64,000 bases of DNA from JBEVJK01 sp963791325 (GCA_963791325.1 CAWBRU010000018.1:124001-188000), one strand, 5' to 3'; positions 1-9,980 are shown, counted from the stretch's first letter. A program made the numbers and translations. Notes: generated by a model not told the origin, from the letters alone.

Positions 1-1
1 G

Positions 2-460
2 GCCCAGCAGCTGGCCCAGGTCAGGCACGTCCTCTATCTCGGCCGCGACACCAACTATCCGCTGGCCATGGAAGGCGCGCTGAAGCTCAAGGAGATCTCC
101 TATATCCATGCCGAGGGCTACGCCGCCGGCGAGTTGAAGCATGGTCCGATCGCACTGATCGACGAGACGATGCCGGTGATCGTGATCGCCCCGCACGACC
201 GGATTTTCGACAAGACCGTCTCCAACATGCAGGAGGTGGCGGCGCGCGGCGGCAAGATCATCCTGATCACCGACCGCAGGGGTGCGGCCGAGGCCAGCGT
301 GAAGACACTGCATACCATCGTGCTGCCCGACGTGCCGGAGATCATCACGCCGCTGGTCTATGCCTTGCCGATCCAGCTGCTCGCCTACCATACGGCGGTG
401 TTGATGGGCACCGACGTCGACCAGCCGCGCAACCTCGCCAAGTCGGTGACCGTGGAATAG
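2..460 (+). CDS. glmS: GlmS, glutamine-fructose-6-phosphate aminotransferase (C-terminal part)
   Basis: This is the end of the cytoplasmic enzyme that makes glucosamine-6-phosphate, the entry step to UDP-GlcNAc for peptidoglycan and LPS. The frame is open from the window edge, so the glutaminase domain and first SIS domain lie outside. The visible ~152 residues are the end of the second SIS (isomerase) domain. They contain LKEISYIHAEGY and GELKHGPIALI, and finish with NLAKSVTVE, the usual GlmS C-terminus. The position ahead of a DUF502 gene, recG, sdhE and mfd matches the order seen in many Rhizobiales. Identification is from family knowledge of these conserved stretches. Confidence 0.95.
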   Translation, partial: AQQLAQVRHVLYLGRDTNYPLAMEGALKLKEISYIHAEGYAAGELKHGPIALIDETMPVIVIAPHDRIFDKTVSNMQEVAARGGKIILITDRRGAAEASVKTLHTIVLPDVPEIITPLVYALPIQLLAYHTAVLMGTDVDQPRNLAKSVTVE

Positions 461-558
461 CTTGCGGCTGTCGCGCTGCCGTCACATCGCGCTATTCAAA
501 CAAGGGCGGGGTCGCATTAGGTTTCTTGCGCGGCGCTTACCCTCATTCTGGTCGATCG

Positions 559-1344
559 ATGTTGAAATCTGCCACTACCGGTTCCGGCACCATGATGCGG
601 TTGAGGAATTATTTCCTGACCGGGGTGATCGTCAGCGCGCCGCTCGCGATCACCGCCTATCTCAGCTGGACCGTGATCCATTGGGTGGATTCCTGGGTCA
701 AACCCTATATTCCGGTACGCTACAATCCGGACACCTACCTGCCGTTCCCGGTGCCCGGCTTCGGCCTGGTGGTGGCGCTGGTGATGCTGACCATGATCGG
801 CGCCATCACCACCAACATCATCGGGCGCTCGATCGTCTCCTACGGCGAGAAGCTGCTGAACCGGATGCCGCTGGTGCGCAATGTCTACCGCGGCCTGAAA
901 CAGATCTTCGAGACCGTGCTGGCACACCGCGCCGAGCTGTTCAGCCGGGTCGGGCTGTTCGAGTATCCGCGCCGCGGCACCTGGTCGATCGTGTTCATCG
1001 CCGCCCAGGAAGACAGCGAGATCAACGAGGCGCTGTCGGAGCGCGAAGGCAAGACGATCGCCGTGTTCCGCCCGATCACCCCCAACGTCACCACCGGGTA
1101 CCTGCTCTACGTGCCGGAAAAGGACGTCATTCCGCTCGAAATGAGCGTCGAGGACGCCGCCAAGCTTCTGATCTCGGCCGGCCTGGTCGGGCCGGAATAC
1201 CGCGCCAAGACCAAGGCGCTTGCCGAAGCGGCGCTGGCCGGCCGGGTCCTTGTCGCCGAGGGCACTTCGGCGGGAGCGGAAGAGAACGATGCCGATCAGC
1301 CGGCGCGCAGCAGGCGCACGGCCTCGTCTCGGCCGAAGATGTAG
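559..1344 (+). CDS. DUF502 family membrane protein
   Basis: This is a 261-residue integral membrane protein of the DUF502 family, related to the plant LIKE-COV proteins; its biochemical function is not established. Two hydrophobic segments lie near the N-terminus (around NYFLTGVIVSAPLAITAYL and GLVVALVMLTMIGAITTNII). They are followed by the conserved GRSIVSYGEKLLNRMPLVRN region and a soluble domain. Starts are possible at TTG 526, ATG 559 and ATG 592, none with a strong Shine-Dalgarno; 559 was chosen as a compromise and all keep both membrane segments. The 3' end overlaps the 3' end of the convergent recG by 49 bases, so the two transcripts are antisense there. Confidence 0.82.
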   Translation: MLKSATTGSGTMMRLRNYFLTGVIVSAPLAITAYLSWTVIHWVDSWVKPYIPVRYNPDTYLPFPVPGFGLVVALVMLTMIGAITTNIIGRSIVSYGEKLLNRMPLVRNVYRGLKQIFETVLAHRAELFSRVGLFEYPRRGTWSIVFIAAQEDSEINEALSEREGKTIAVFRPITPNVTTGYLLYVPEKDVIPLEMSVEDAAKLLISAGLVGPEYRAKTKALAEAALAGRVLVAEGTSAGAEENDADQPARSRRTASSRPKM

Positions 1345-3404
1345 AGCAGCAGCCGGATCGCTCGGCCGCGTTCCGAGACCAGCTCGGGGTCACGCGCCAA
1401 GAGCAGCCGCGCGTCGTCGCGGGCCGTCTCCAGGAGATCGGCATGACACTCGATGCGGGCCACCTGGAAGCCGGGCGTGCCGGACTGGCGCGTGCCGAGC
1501 AACTCGCCTTCGCCGCGCAGCCGCAAGTCTTCCTCGGCGATGCGGAAGCCGTCATCGGTGTCGCGCATGACCGACAGCCGCTCGCGTGCTGTCCCGCCCA
1601 GCGGCTCGGCGTAGAGCAGGACGCAGCTCGACGGCTGCGTCCCCCGCCCGACACGGCCGCGCAGCTGGTGAAGCTGGGCCAGCCCGAACCGCTCGGCGTG
1701 CTCGATCACGATGATGGTGGCGTCGGGCACGTCGACGCCCACCTCGATGACGGTGGTGGCGACCAGCAGCCGCGTCTCGTCGCTCTTGAAGGCACGCATG
1801 GCCGCGTCCTTGTCGGCCCCGCTCATCCGGCCATGGACCAATCCGACCCGGTCTGCGAACACTCCCGCAAGGGCGGCATGTCGCTCCTCGGCCGACATCA
1901 GCGGCACCTCCTCCGAATCCTCCACCAGCGGACAGATCCAGTAGACTTTTTGGCCTTCGGCAATCGCTTCGGTGAGCCGGCCGATCAGCGCGTCGATGCG
2001 CGAGAGCGGCACGGTCACCGTGCGGATCGGCCGGCGGCCCGCCGGCTTCTCGGTCAAGCGGGAAACGTCCATGTCGCCGAAGGCGGTCAGCACCAGGGTT
2101 CGCGGGATCGGCGTCGCGGTCATCACCAGCATGTCCGGCGCCGCGCCCTTGGCGGTAATGGCGAGCCGCTGATGCACCCCGAAGCGGTGCTGCTCGTCGA
2201 CGATCGCCAGCACCAGGTCGCGGTAGCTGACCGCCTCCTGAAACAGCGCATGCGTGCCGACCAGGATGTCGATCGTGCCGGCAGCCAGCGCCGTCAGCAG
2301 CTCGGCGCGCTCGCGGCCTTTCTCGCGGCCGGTGAGGACGGCGGCCTTCAATCCGGCGCGTGCCGCGGCCGGCGCGATGGTGGCAAAGTGCTGGCGTGCC
2401 AGGATCTCGGTCGGCGCCATCAGCGCCGACTGGCCGCCGGCCTCGGCGGCTCGCGCCATCGCAAGCAGTGCCACTGCCGTCTTGCCCGAGCCGACGTCGC
2501 CCTGCAGCAGCCTGAGCATGCGGTCGGAACTTTTGAGATCGGCCTCGATCTCGGCCAGCGCGCTGTCTTGCGAGGCGGTCAGCCGGTAGGGCAGGGCGGC
2601 CCGGACCTTGTCGGCGAGCCGGCCGTCGCCGGCGAGCGGCCGGCCCGACAGGCGGCGGGTGCGCGCCCTGACAAGCGCCAGCGACACCTGGCCGGCGAGC
2701 AGCTCGTCATAGGCGAGCCGGCGCCAGGAGGCGGCCTCCGGCGCCGCATCGCCGGGCTCGACGGGATTGTGCAGCCGGGCAAGCGCCTCGCCGAAGGCGG
2801 CGAAGCCTTGCCGCCTCAGGATCTCCGCGTCTTGCCATTCAGGCAGATCGGGCAGACGCTTGAGGGCCTGAACCACGGCCCGCCGAACCTGCTTGGCCGA
2901 GAGCCCGGCGGTGAGGGGATAGACCGGCTCGACCAGCGGCAGCGCCGCGTCCTCGCCGGCGCGCGCGATATGGTCGGGATGAACCATGCTTGCCATGCCG
3001 TTGAAGATCTCGACCCGGCCGCTGACCAGCACGCGCTCGCCGACCGGCAGGCTGCGCTCCAGCCAGTCGCGCCTGGCATTGAAGAAGGTGAGGTTGATGT
3101 CGCCGGTGTCGTCATGAGCCAACACGCGATGGGGCGCGGCACGGCGGCCGGGCGGGGCCGGCCGGTGACGGTCGACGGTCAGTTCGAGGGTGGCGATGGC
3201 GCCGGCGCGGGCGTTGGCGATGCCGGGCCGGCTGCGCCGGTCGATCACCCCGCCGGGCAGCGTCAGCAAGAGATCCACCAGGCGCGCGTCCCGGGCGGTC
3301 AGGTCGGCCGGGACGATCCGGCCGATCAGGCCGGCCAGCTTGGCTCCGACACCTTCAAGAGAGGTCAGCGGGACGAACAGCGGGTCAAGCAGAGCGGGGC
3401 GCAT
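1296..3404 (-). CDS. recG: RecG, ATP-dependent DNA helicase
   Basis: This 702-residue superfamily 2 helicase remodels stalled replication forks and branch-migrates Holliday junctions. The N-terminal wedge/OB domain occupies roughly residues 1-260. The helicase core then shows Walker A GDVGSGKTAVA, the DEQH Walker B box (VDEQHRFGV), motif III MTATPIPRTL and motif VI QLRGRVGRG. Length and motif order are those of canonical RecG. It is transcribed against DUF502 and divergently from sdhE, with 94 bases between the starts. No missing catalytic residue was seen. Confidence 0.97.
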   Translation of the reverse strand: MRPALLDPLFVPLTSLEGVGAKLAGLIGRIVPADLTARDARLVDLLLTLPGGVIDRRSRPGIANARAGAIATLELTVDRHRPAPPGRRAAPHRVLAHDDTGDINLTFFNARRDWLERSLPVGERVLVSGRVEIFNGMASMVHPDHIARAGEDAALPLVEPVYPLTAGLSAKQVRRAVVQALKRLPDLPEWQDAEILRRQGFAAFGEALARLHNPVEPGDAAPEAASWRRLAYDELLAGQVSLALVRARTRRLSGRPLAGDGRLADKVRAALPYRLTASQDSALAEIEADLKSSDRMLRLLQGDVGSGKTAVALLAMARAAEAGGQSALMAPTEILARQHFATIAPAAARAGLKAAVLTGREKGRERAELLTALAAGTIDILVGTHALFQEAVSYRDLVLAIVDEQHRFGVHQRLAITAKGAAPDMLVMTATPIPRTLVLTAFGDMDVSRLTEKPAGRRPIRTVTVPLSRIDALIGRLTEAIAEGQKVYWICPLVEDSEEVPLMSAEERHAALAGVFADRVGLVHGRMSGADKDAAMRAFKSDETRLLVATTVIEVGVDVPDATIIVIEHAERFGLAQLHQLRGRVGRGTQPSSCVLLYAEPLGGTARERLSVMRDTDDGFRIAEEDLRLRGEGELLGTRQSGTPGFQVARIECHADLLETARDDARLLLARDPELVSERGRAIRLLLYIFGRDEAVRLLRAG

Positions 3405-3498
3405 GGCCCCGCCAATCTAGGCAGCCTGCCGGGTCCTGAGAAGGCTGACAGCGGCCGGACTTCACGCTATATCCCACGCCCGTTGGAAAGCGGGAGCG

Positions 3499-3786
3499 AT
3501 GGCCGATCAACATAATCCGACCGACCAGCTGGAGGTGCGGCGTCGCAAGCTGCGCTTTCGCTCTTGGCATCGCGGCATGCGCGAGGCCGATCTCATCCTC
3601 GGGCCGTTTGCAGATGCTGCGCTCGCTGCCTTGACCGCGGCGGAAATCGACCGATATGAGGAGCTTCTCGCGTTTCCGGACACCATCCTGTTGCCTTGGC
3701 TGACCGGCGAACACCCGGTCGCGAATGCCGCGTTGGCACCGATTGTCCGGCGCATTCGCGACTGTCGGCCGCCCGATCCCCACTAG
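3499..3786 (+). CDS. sdhE: SdhE, FAD assembly factor for succinate dehydrogenase
   Basis: This is a 95-residue SdhE/Sdh5 family protein (formerly DUF339), a small cytoplasmic helper needed to attach FAD covalently to the flavoprotein subunit of succinate dehydrogenase. The diagnostic RGMRE motif is in WHRGMREADLILG, and the later WLTGE stretch is also typical. The ATG is preceded by GGGAG at suitable spacing. mfd begins 12 bases after the stop on the same strand, so the two are probably co-transcribed, as in related genomes. Confidence 0.93.
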   Translation: MADQHNPTDQLEVRRRKLRFRSWHRGMREADLILGPFADAALAALTAAEIDRYEELLAFPDTILLPWLTGEHPVANAALAPIVRRIRDCRPPDPH

Positions 3787-3798
3787 ATCCCGATTCGA

Positions 3799-6700
3799 AT
3801 GAGCCTCATTCAGCCTATCCGAACACCTTCCGGACGCTCCGGCCGCCTGCTCGTCGACGGCGTCGCCGACGGCTACGAGGCATTTGCGCTCTCGGCCCTG
3901 TCGAAGTCCGTAGCCGCCGACGCGCCGCTGTTGTTCGTCGCCCGCGACGGCCAGCGGCTGCAGGCGGTTGCGGAAGCGCTCGGCTTTGCCGCGCCGGAAC
4001 TGCCGCTGCTTGAATTTCCGGCTTGGGACTGCCTGCCCTATGACCGCGTCTCGCCCGGCGCCGATGCCGCCGCCAAGCGGCTGGCGGCGATGTCGGCGCT
4101 GCAGGAGCTTGCCAAGTCGCCGCACCGGGCCGTGGTGCTGACGACGGTCAACGCGCTGGTGCAACGCGTGCCGCCGGCAGAGATCGTGGCGGCGCAGACC
4201 ATTCAGGCACGTTCAGGCAATCAGATCGACATGAATGTGCTGGCCGGCCGGCTGGAGACGGCCGGCTTCGAGCGCGTCGCCACCGTTCGCGACGTCGGTG
4301 AATTCGCCGTGCGCGGCGGCATCCTCGACCTGTTCGCGCCGGGTGCCGGCGAGGCGCTGCGGCTCGATTTCTTCGGCGACACGCTGGAATCGGTCCGCTC
4401 GTTCGATGTGGTCAGCCAGCGCACCACCGGCCAGCGCAAATCGTTCCGCTTGCCGCCGATGAGCGAGGTGACGCTCGAGCCGGGTGCGATCAGCCGGTTC
4501 CGCCGCAACTATATCGAGGCGTTCGGCGCGCCGTCACGGGAGGATGGGCTCTACGCCGCGGTGAGCGAGGGGCGCCGCTTCGCCGGCATGGAGCACTGGC
4601 TGCCGTTCTTCTATGACGGTCTGGTCAGCCTGTTCGACTATCTGCCCGACGTGCCTGTGGTGCTCGACCATTTGGCGCGCGAGGCGGTTGCCGAGCGCCA
4701 CCAGCTGATCGTCGACTATTACGAGGCGCGCCGGCGCGGCGCCGAGGGTGCGTTCAAGGACGCCGTTCCCTACAAGCCGGCCAGGCCCGAGCTGCTTTAT
4801 CTCTCGCCAGCCGACATCGAACGGGCGCTCGCCGAGCGTGTGGCGGTCGAGCTTTCGCCGTTCGCCGCGCCCGAGACCGACGCCGTGCCGGTGGCGCATG
4901 CCGGCGCGCGGCCGGGCCGCAGCTTTGCCGAGGAGCGCCAGGATCCGAACGTCAACGTCTTCGATGCCGCCGTCGGCCATATCGGCGAGGAGCGCGCAGC
5001 CGGACGGCGGGTGATCGTCGCCGCCTGGACGGACGGCTCGCTCGACCGGCTCGGCCAGATCCTGGAAGAGCATGGGCTCGGCAATGCCGGCCGGGTCGAT
5101 ACCCTGGCCGAGCTCGAAAAGCTCGACGCGGCCAAGGTCGGCCTGACCGTGCTGCCGCTCGAAAGCGGGTTCGAGACCGAGCGGCTCTGCGTGGTCGCCG
5201 AGCAGGATATTCTGGGCGACCGCCTGGTGCGGCGCTCGAAACGGCGCCGCAGGGCGGCCGATTTCATCGCCGAAGCCTCCTCCCTGGCGGCCGGCGACAT
5301 CGTCGTCCATGCCGACCACGGCATCGGCCGCTTCATCGGGCTGAAGACGATCGAGGCGATGGGCGCGCCGCATGACTGCCTGGAAATCCATTATGCCGGG
5401 GACGACCGGCTGTTCCTGCCGGTCGAGAACATCGAGCTTCTGTCGCGCTACGGCTCGGATGCAGCGGAAGCCAGCCTCGACAAGCTCGGCGGCGGCGCCT
5501 GGCAGGCCCGCCGCGCCCGGCTGAAGCGGCGTCTGCTTGAAATGGCCGGGCAGCTGATCCGCATCGCGGCGGAACGGCAGATGCACGCCGCGCCGGCGCT
5601 GATTGCGCCGGAGGGCAGCTATGGCGAGTTCGCCTCGCGCTTCCCCTATGAGGAGACGGACGACCAGCAGAATGCCATCGACGCGGTGATCGACGATCTG
5701 GGCGCCGGCCGGCCGATGGACCGCCTGATCTGCGGCGATGTCGGCTTCGGCAAGACCGAAGTGGCGCTGCGCGCCGCCTTCATCACCGCGATGGAGGGCT
5801 TTCAGGTGGCGGTGGTGGTGCCGACGACATTGTTGGCGCGCCAGCATTTCAAGACCTTTTCGCAGCGCTTCACCGGGCTGCCCGTCGAGGTCAGGCAGGC
5901 GTCGCGGCTGGTCGGCTCCAAGGACCTCGCGGAGACCAAGAAGGGCATCGCCGACGGCACGATCGATATCGCTGTCGGCACGCATGCCCTGCTCGGCAGC
6001 ACCGTCTCGTTCAAGAACCTCGGGCTGCTGATCGTCGATGAGGAGCAGCACTTCGGGGTCAAGCACAAGGAGCGGCTGAAGGAGCTGAAGTCGGACGTCC
6101 ATGTGCTGACCTTGTCGGCGACGCCGATCCCGCGGACGCTGCAGCTGGCGCTCACCGGCGTGCGCGAGCTGTCGATGATCGCCACGCCGCCGGTCGACCG
6201 GATGGCGGTCCGGACCTTCATCTCACCCTTCGACCCGCTGGTGATCCGCGAGACGCTGCTGCGCGAGCGCTATCGCGGCGGCCAGAGCTTCTACGTGGTG
6301 CCGCGCATCGCCGATCTGGAGGAGGTGCAGCGGTTCCTCGCCGAACAGGTGCCGGAGCTGAAGGTGGCGGTCGCCCACGGGCAAATGCCGCCGGGCGAGC
6401 TGGACGACATCATGAATGCCTTCTACGACGGCCAGTACGACGTTCTGCTGTCGACCTCGATCGTGGAATCGGGGCTCGACATCCCGACTGCCAACACGCT
6501 GATCGTGCACCGGGCCGACATGTTCGGCCTGGCGCAGCTCTACCAGCTGCGCGGCCGCGTCGGCCGCTCGAAGGTGCGGGCCTACGCGTTGTTCACCTTG
6601 CCGGCCAACCGCAAGCTGACCGATACGGCCGAGCGCCGCCTCAAGGTGCTGCAGTCGCTCGACACGCTGGGCGCGGGCTTCCAGCTCGCCAGCCATGACC

Positions 6701-7299
6701 TCGACATCCGCGGCGCCGGCAACCTGCTCGGCGAGGAGCAGTCAGGCCACATCAAGGAGGTCGGCTTCGAGCTTTATCAGCAGATGCTGGAGGAAGCGGT
6801 GGCCGAGATCCGCGGCACGGCTCCGGCGCAGGGCGGCGACTGGTCACCGCAGATCACGGTAGGCACTGCGGTGATGATCCCGGAGGAATATGTGCCGGAT
6901 CTGCAGCTCAGGCTGGCACTCTACCGCCGCCTCGGCGATCTCGAGACGCCGTCCGACATCGACGCCTTCGGCGCCGAGCTGATCGACCGCTTCGGACCGT
7001 TACCGGAAGAGGTCGAGCACCTGTTGAAGATCGTCTACATCAAGTCGCTTTGCCGCAAGGCCAATGTCGAGAAGCTCGATGCCGGGCCGAAGGGCGTGGT
7101 GATCCAGTTCCGCAAGCGCGAATTCGCCGATCCGGCCGGGCTGGTCCGCTATATCGGCGAACAGGGGTCGCTCGCCAAGATCAGGCCGGATCAGAGCGTG
7201 GTGTTCATCCGCGATTGGCCCAATCCGGAGAAGCGGCTGGCCGGTGCCGCAGTGGTCATGACCCAGCTGGCGCGGCTGGCCGAAAAAGCGGCAGCCTGA
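3799..7299 (+). CDS. mfd: Mfd, transcription-repair coupling factor
   Basis: This 1166-residue DNA translocase removes RNA polymerase stalled at lesions and recruits UvrA. The N-terminal UvrB-like region spans about residues 1-350. A CarD-like RNA polymerase interaction domain follows at about 490-560 (AAGDIVVHADHGIGRFIG). The RecG-like motor shows Walker A GDVGFGKTEVA, DEEQHFG, LSATPIPRTL and QLRGRVGRS, and the C-terminal TRCF/D7 region begins near residue 1000. Length and motifs are those of intact Mfd. It is convergent with the downstream DsbA-type gene, leaving only 8 bases between stops and no obvious terminator hairpin. Confidence 0.97.
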   Translation: MSLIQPIRTPSGRSGRLLVDGVADGYEAFALSALSKSVAADAPLLFVARDGQRLQAVAEALGFAAPELPLLEFPAWDCLPYDRVSPGADAAAKRLAAMSALQELAKSPHRAVVLTTVNALVQRVPPAEIVAAQTIQARSGNQIDMNVLAGRLETAGFERVATVRDVGEFAVRGGILDLFAPGAGEALRLDFFGDTLESVRSFDVVSQRTTGQRKSFRLPPMSEVTLEPGAISRFRRNYIEAFGAPSREDGLYAAVSEGRRFAGMEHWLPFFYDGLVSLFDYLPDVPVVLDHLAREAVAERHQLIVDYYEARRRGAEGAFKDAVPYKPARPELLYLSPADIERALAERVAVELSPFAAPETDAVPVAHAGARPGRSFAEERQDPNVNVFDAAVGHIGEERAAGRRVIVAAWTDGSLDRLGQILEEHGLGNAGRVDTLAELEKLDAAKVGLTVLPLESGFETERLCVVAEQDILGDRLVRRSKRRRRAADFIAEASSLAAGDIVVHADHGIGRFIGLKTIEAMGAPHDCLEIHYAGDDRLFLPVENIELLSRYGSDAAEASLDKLGGGAWQARRARLKRRLLEMAGQLIRIAAERQMHAAPALIAPEGSYGEFASRFPYEETDDQQNAIDAVIDDLGAGRPMDRLICGDVGFGKTEVALRAAFITAMEGFQVAVVVPTTLLARQHFKTFSQRFTGLPVEVRQASRLVGSKDLAETKKGIADGTIDIAVGTHALLGSTVSFKNLGLLIVDEEQHFGVKHKERLKELKSDVHVLTLSATPIPRTLQLALTGVRELSMIATPPVDRMAVRTFISPFDPLVIRETLLRERYRGGQSFYVVPRIADLEEVQRFLAEQVPELKVAVAHGQMPPGELDDIMNAFYDGQYDVLLSTSIVESGLDIPTANTLIVHRADMFGLAQLYQLRGRVGRSKVRAYALFTLPANRKLTDTAERRLKVLQSLDTLGAGFQLASHDLDIRGAGNLLGEEQSGHIKEVGFELYQQMLEEAVAEIRGTAPAQGGDWSPQITVGTAVMIPEEYVPDLQLRLALYRRLGDLETPSDIDAFGAELIDRFGPLPEEVEHLLKIVYIKSLCRKANVEKLDAGPKGVVIQFRKREFADPAGLVRYIGEQGSLAKIRPDQSVVFIRDWPNPEKRLAGAAVVMTQLARLAEKAAA

Positions 7300-7307
7300 G
7301 CGGCCGG

Positions 7308-8000
7308 TCAGCGCGGATCCGAGGCTGCCGGTGCGGTTGCGCCCTTCTGGGCGGCAAGCTGGCGCAGCGCGTCGGCCAAGACGTTTGGCTCCTGGGCGCC
7401 CATGACCGCATATTTGCCGTCGAGCAGGAAACAGGGCACGCCCGTGACGCCCATGCGCTGGGCCGTCTCGATCTCTGCGCGGACGGCTTCCCGGTCCGTA
7501 TCGGTCGGCAGCAGCGCCTCGACGACGGCCGAATCCATGCCGGCCTGGCTCGCCGCTGCAGACAGCACCGCGGCCGCGCCGAGGTCGGCACCCTCTTCGA
7601 AGTTCAGCCGGAACAGCCGCTCCACCAAGGCATTCTGGACCGTCGGGCCGCTCGACCCGGCCCAGCGGATCACGCGATGGGCGTCCAAGGTGTTGGGCGC
7701 GCGCCGGATCGCCTCGAAATCGAACGTGATCCCCTCGGCAGCGCCGAGCGGCCTGATGCGCGCATGGATCTCGCTGATCCTGGCGTCGCTGCCGAATTTG
7801 CCGAGCATGTATTCGCGGCGGTCGATCCCCCCCGGCGGGATCGTCGGATCGAGCTGGAAAGGCCGCCAGCGCACCTCGGCCGCGACCTCGGGAACCGCGG
7901 CGAGCGCGGTTTCGAGCCGCTTCTTGCCGATGTAGCACCAGGGGCAGACCACGTCGGAGACGACGTCGACCGAAAGCGGAATCGGCGCGGCCATGCCCAT
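7308..8000 (-). CDS. FrnE/DsbA-type thiol oxidoreductase
   Basis: This 230-residue protein belongs to the DsbA-like family that includes FrnE and 2-hydroxychromene-2-carboxylate isomerases. The N-terminal thioredoxin-fold motif is Cys19-Pro-Trp-Cys22, in DVVCPWCYIGKKRLE. There is no signal peptide, so a cytoplasmic location is likely, as for other FrnE proteins. The C-terminal GVTGVPCFLLDGKYAVMGAQ carries the cis-proline loop typical of the fold. It lies 15 bases downstream of the YejA-like binding-protein gene on the same strand and is probably co-transcribed. The start could also be the ATG at 7994. The substrate is unknown. Confidence 0.88.
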   Translation of the reverse strand: MGMAAPIPLSVDVVSDVVCPWCYIGKKRLETALAAVPEVAAEVRWRPFQLDPTIPPGGIDRREYMLGKFGSDARISEIHARIRPLGAAEGITFDFEAIRRAPNTLDAHRVIRWAGSSGPTVQNALVERLFRLNFEEGADLGAAAVLSAAASQAGMDSAVVEALLPTDTDREAVRAEIETAQRMGVTGVPCFLLDGKYAVMGAQEPNVLADALRQLAAQKGATAPAASDPR

Positions 8001-8015
8001 CTCCTTGTTTCTCGT

Positions 8016-9821
8016 TCAAGACGGATCGTACCACCAGGCCGGCAGTTGCGAACCGTAAAGCGGTGTTTGAGGCGGCCGCTTGATGCGGCGCCAATGGGCG
8101 ATCCACTGCTCGGGCTTGAAATAGAGCGGCACCGTATAGCTGCCAGAGAGCAACACCCGGTCGTAAGCCCTGACCGCGTCGATGAAATCATCCTGGTCGC
8201 GGGCGTTGATGACGGCGTCGATCATGGCGTCGACCGCCGGGTTCGCGACGCCGGCATAGTTGAAGGTGCCCGGCGCATCGCGCGACACCGAGCCCCAGCG
8301 TGCCACCTGCTCCACCCCCGGCGACAAGGATGAGGCATAGAGAAACGGCACCACGTCGAAGTCGAAGCCGGTCAGCCGCTGCTGGAACTGGGCGGCGTCG
8401 ACCGACCGGATCGACACCGCGATGCCGAGCCGCGAAAGCGTCTGCTGCCAAGCCGTTGCGAGCTGCTCGTTCTCGCCGGCCTTGAGCATGATCTCGAAAC
8501 TCAGCTGGCGGCCGTCCGGCCCGACCAGCTTGCCGTTGTCGATCGCGTAGCCCGCTGCTTTCAGCTTGTCGAAACCGGCCCTCAGGAAATGACGGTCCCG
8601 CCCCGTCCCGTCCGAAGACGGCGGCTGCCAGCCGCCGGCAAGGATCTCTGCGCGGACGGCGTCGGGAAAGGGGGCGAGGAGCTTGCGCTCGCCCGCACTC
8701 GCCGGTCGCCCGAACGAGGACAGCTCGGAATTGTCGTAGAAGCTCCTGGTCCGCTGATAGGCGCCGGTCAGCAGATTGCGGTTGACCCATTCGAAATCGA
8801 AGAGGCTGACCAGAGCCTCGCGCAGCCGCGGATCGTCGAACGGCTTCCTGCGGGTGTTCATGACGAGGCCGAACATGCCGGACGGCAGCCTGGTGCGGAT
8901 CTCCTCCTTGACCACGTCGCCGCGCACCGCCGCCGGAAAGTCGTAGTCGTGCGTCCAGCGGCCGCTGTTTTCTTCGAGGAAAACGTCGATCAGCCCTTTC
9001 TTGAAGGCCTCGAACATGGCGTTCTCGTCGCGAAAATAGGTGAGGCGGATGGTGTCGTAATTGTCGACGCCGCGCTTGGCCGGCAGATCCTTGGCCCAAT
9101 AATCCGGATTGCGCCGGAAAGTCAGGCTCTCGCCCGGCTTGACCTCCGCCAGCCGGTAGGGGCCGCTGCCGATCATCGGCGTCAGCGTCGAGCGGTCGAA
9201 GCTGTCGGGGTCGATCGCATGCTTGGGCAGTATCGGCAGCAGGCCGAGGATCAGCGGCAGCTCGCGGTCTGGCTCCTTGAAGGTGAACCGGACGCCCCGG
9301 TCGCCCACCTTCTCCATCCAGGCGACCTTCTTCGCCGTCACGCCGTAGCGCGGCAGCCCCTTGCGGCCGAGCAGGTCCAGGGTGAACATCACGTCCTCGG
9401 GCGTCACCGGCCGGCCGTCGGAAAACCGGGCGCGATCGTCGAGCGTAAACTCCACGAAGCTGCGCTCATCGTCGGTCTCGACGCTCTTGGCCAGCAGCGG
9501 GTAGAGCGTGAACGGCTCGTCGGCCGAACGCTGCATCAGGCTGTCGAAAACGTTGTAGCCGAACACCAGGTCGAGGACGCCGCGCGCGCCGCTGCCCTGA
9601 ACGATGAACGGGTTGACGCTGTCGAATGTGCCGGGCGCAGCGTAGTTGACGGTGCCGCCCTTCGGCGCATCGGGATTGACGTAGGGGAAATGCGCGAAGT
9701 CGGCCGGCAGGCTGGGCTCGCCATGCATCGCGATGGCATGGCTGGGAGCCGCAGGGGCGGCGGCCGCCGCGAGGATTGCCATGCCGACCGCAACCAGCGC
9801 GACCAGGACGGGGCGGCTCAT
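8016..9821 (-). CDS. YejA-like extracellular solute-binding protein, family 5
   Basis: This ~601-residue periplasmic binding protein belongs to the oligopeptide/nickel family (SBP_bac_5). A signal peptide (VLVALVAVGMAILAAAAAP) is followed by AMHGEPSLPADFAHFPYV and NPDAPKGGTVNY. This block closely resembles the start of YejA, the binding component of the Yej peptide/microcin C importer. The ATG at 9821 is favoured over a longer frame because it places the signal peptide at the N-terminus and has GGGAGTG upstream. No yejBEF permease or ATPase genes are adjacent, so it is an orphan component here. The downstream DsbA-type gene may share its transcript. Confidence 0.88.
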   Translation of the reverse strand: MSRPVLVALVAVGMAILAAAAAPAAPSHAIAMHGEPSLPADFAHFPYVNPDAPKGGTVNYAAPGTFDSVNPFIVQGSGARGVLDLVFGYNVFDSLMQRSADEPFTLYPLLAKSVETDDERSFVEFTLDDRARFSDGRPVTPEDVMFTLDLLGRKGLPRYGVTAKKVAWMEKVGDRGVRFTFKEPDRELPLILGLLPILPKHAIDPDSFDRSTLTPMIGSGPYRLAEVKPGESLTFRRNPDYWAKDLPAKRGVDNYDTIRLTYFRDENAMFEAFKKGLIDVFLEENSGRWTHDYDFPAAVRGDVVKEEIRTRLPSGMFGLVMNTRRKPFDDPRLREALVSLFDFEWVNRNLLTGAYQRTRSFYDNSELSSFGRPASAGERKLLAPFPDAVRAEILAGGWQPPSSDGTGRDRHFLRAGFDKLKAAGYAIDNGKLVGPDGRQLSFEIMLKAGENEQLATAWQQTLSRLGIAVSIRSVDAAQFQQRLTGFDFDVVPFLYASSLSPGVEQVARWGSVSRDAPGTFNYAGVANPAVDAMIDAVINARDQDDFIDAVRAYDRVLLSGSYTVPLYFKPEQWIAHWRRIKRPPQTPLYGSQLPAWWYDPS

Positions 9822-9980
9822 CGAAGGGTCACTCCCATGGGCGATGCAGCAATGATTCGGGCGCAACCCTAGCATGCCGGTCCGGTTTGCGGCCGACATC
9901 CGGCAAACGCTCACGAATCGCCGGCTTTGCCGCTGGATTCGTGATCGTGCGCAGTGTAACACGGCCGCCGAGAGTCATTC

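Noticed and set aside
7050..8333. Long + strand frames across the DsbA-type gene and YejA-like gene
   Set aside because: They are shadows in GC-rich DNA: the opposite-strand products have clear family motifs and these do not.
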